From: an uncultured Eubacterium sp.
GTDB taxonomy: Bacteria > Bacillota > Clostridia > Lachnospirales > Lachnospiraceae
Assembly: GCA_910586445.1 (NCBI GenBank)
Contig: CAJUHV010000069.1
Coordinates: forward strand, 1-12,347
Direction: 5' to 3'
Length of the DNA stretch: 12,347 nucleotides
Position 1 is the stretch's first letter, and every line of letters starts with the position of its first letter. The translations under genes were made by a program, and so were the position numbers. Of this stretch, positions 11,787 to 12,347 are shown piece after piece. A model generated the notes under the pieces. The model had not been told where the DNA came from and did not search any database. It was given only the letters and a program-made list of their open reading frames with translations.

Positions 11787-12347
11787 TTGGAGCGGAAAGA
11801 GGATGAGCTGCCGGCAGAAGATCTGATACGCATGCAGCTGACGCTGCGGGCGGTAGTATGGGATCTGACAGATATAAATAAAGAAGAGACAGCTAAGCTG
11901 GAGCGGGAATTGAAGCTGTTTGGGATTTCCAGGCAATTCATATACAGAGATACAAAAGAGGGCACGGGAAAATGCGTGGAGACATGTGCGGAGAAATATG
12001 GCAGAATATGCCGTCAGCTGGAACAGGCTGGGTATGCACCGGCGGAGGCAGTTGTAATAACCGGGCAGGCGCAGCTGGCAGCGTATGTGCATAGTTTAAA
12101 ACAGGCGGAGCCGTCCGGCATGGCGTCTGTATATTACGAAAAAACAATTATCCAAGAAAATAATATAGCAGTAAAAAATATGCAGGATTCTGAGCGGCCA
12201 TCAGCAGAAAAGGCCGGGGAGGCTAAACAGGCATCAGCAGAAAAGGCCGAAGAAGGAATGAAGGAAAGCAGCACAGCAGCCGAAAGTGTGCAGGAGGCTA
12301 AACAGGCATCAGCAGAAAAGGCCGAAGAAGGAATGAAGGAAAGCAGC
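11787..12347 (+). CDS. Unrecognised protein with weakly HAD-like N-terminus and repetitive Ala/Glu/Lys tail, 3' truncated by the window
   Basis: The frame stays open for 187 codons to the window's end. I place the start at TTG 11787 because GGGGTG (11776-11781) lies 5 bases upstream and no in-frame ATG exists between the preceding stop and 11832. ATG 11832 (residue 16) is the fallback and has only a poor ribosome binding site. Residues about 14-110 look folded: RMQLTLRAVVWDLTDINKEE, then a CVETC segment, then YAPAEAVVITGQAQLAAYV. The order hydrophobic strand-Asp, helix, and 'PAEAVVITG' loosely resembles HAD-family motifs I and IV, but the second Asp of DxD is Thr and the motif IV acids are missing, so it would be a non-catalytic relative at best. 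From about residue 133 the sequence is polar and repetitive (KQASAEKAEEGMKESS). There is no signal peptide or membrane segment. I do not assign a function. Confidence 0.75.
   Translation, partial: MERKEDELPAEDLIRMQLTLRAVVWDLTDINKEETAKLERELKLFGISRQFIYRDTKEGTGKCVETCAEKYGRICRQLEQAGYAPAEAVVITGQAQLAAYVHSLKQAEPSGMASVYYEKTIIQENNIAVKNMQDSERPSAEKAGEAKQASAEKAEEGMKESSTAAESVQEAKQASAEKAEEGMKESS
12219..12347 (+). repeat. 75-bp direct repeat encoding 25-residue units
   Basis: Bases 12294-12347 are identical over all 54 visible positions to 12219-12272, so the period is 75 bp (25 codons, frame preserved). The encoded unit starts EAKQASAEKAEEGMKESS. A shorter part, TCAGCAGAAAAGGCC, also occurs earlier at 12201-12215. 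Perfect identity implies recent duplication or ongoing homogenisation. More copies may lie beyond the window. Confidence 0.9.

Noticed and set aside
11732..12147. Minus-strand frames opposite the last gene
   Set aside because: Three overlapping frames rich in Cys, Arg, Ser and Pro with no ribosome binding site; the plus frame has promoter, start region and sensible composition.

Overview
The window looks like chromosomal DNA of a low-to-mid-GC Firmicute, most likely a gut Lachnospiraceae (Clostridium cluster XIVa) relative. This rests on strong AGGAGG-type ribosome binding sites, BspA-type leucine-rich repeat (LRR) proteins with InlB-type B-repeats and a C-terminal module familiar from Lachnospiraceae secreted proteins, a polar amino-acid ABC transporter, and a GMRQG/GMQQG-tailed protein end of the Rpn/PD-(D/E)XK kind. 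The assignment is inference from gene style, not a database match.

Layout, left to right. (1) 1-218: 3' end of a gene with a repetitive Met-Gln-Gly tail, probably an Rpn-like nuclease. (2) 231-443: a non-coding, hairpin-rich, MITE-like element; its left 17 bp recurs inverted at 4095-4111. (3) 517-3066: a large membrane hybrid histidine kinase with two receiver domains. (4) 3180-4040 and 4186-4914: lipoprotein binding protein and permease of an amino-acid importer, separated by a strong terminator; no ATPase gene is present. (5) 5044-5679: an orphan protein resembling the C-terminal part of the flagellar cap protein FliD. (6) 5806-10034: a probable three-gene operon of two paralogous secreted LRR/B-repeat proteins and a 42-residue membrane peptide, with its own promoter and a bidirectional terminator. 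(7) 10162-10301: an array of exactly 40-bp-period hairpin repeats between that terminator and the next gene. (8) Minus strand: a stand-alone CheC-type phosphatase (10328-10957) and a cytoplasmic cyclophilin (11034-11555). (9) 11556-11786: a divergent promoter region with a palindrome over one -10 box and an inverted repeat in the leader. (10) 11787 to the end: an unrecognised protein, probably TTG-initiated, with a weakly HAD-like N-terminal part and an Ala/Glu/Lys-rich tail containing a 75-bp repeat; it runs off the window.

Functionally, the left half suggests nutrient sensing and import (kinase beside a solute-binding protein). The middle is a cell-surface module. The FliD-like protein and CheC are motility-related families with no other motility genes in view. 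Two starts are corrected on ribosome-binding-site evidence: the permease to GTG 4186 and the cyclophilin to ATG 11555. Two coding regions were found by direct reading: the 42-residue peptide and the TTG-start gene. The best candidates for something undescribed are the 40-bp hairpin array, the 231-443 element and the final gene.
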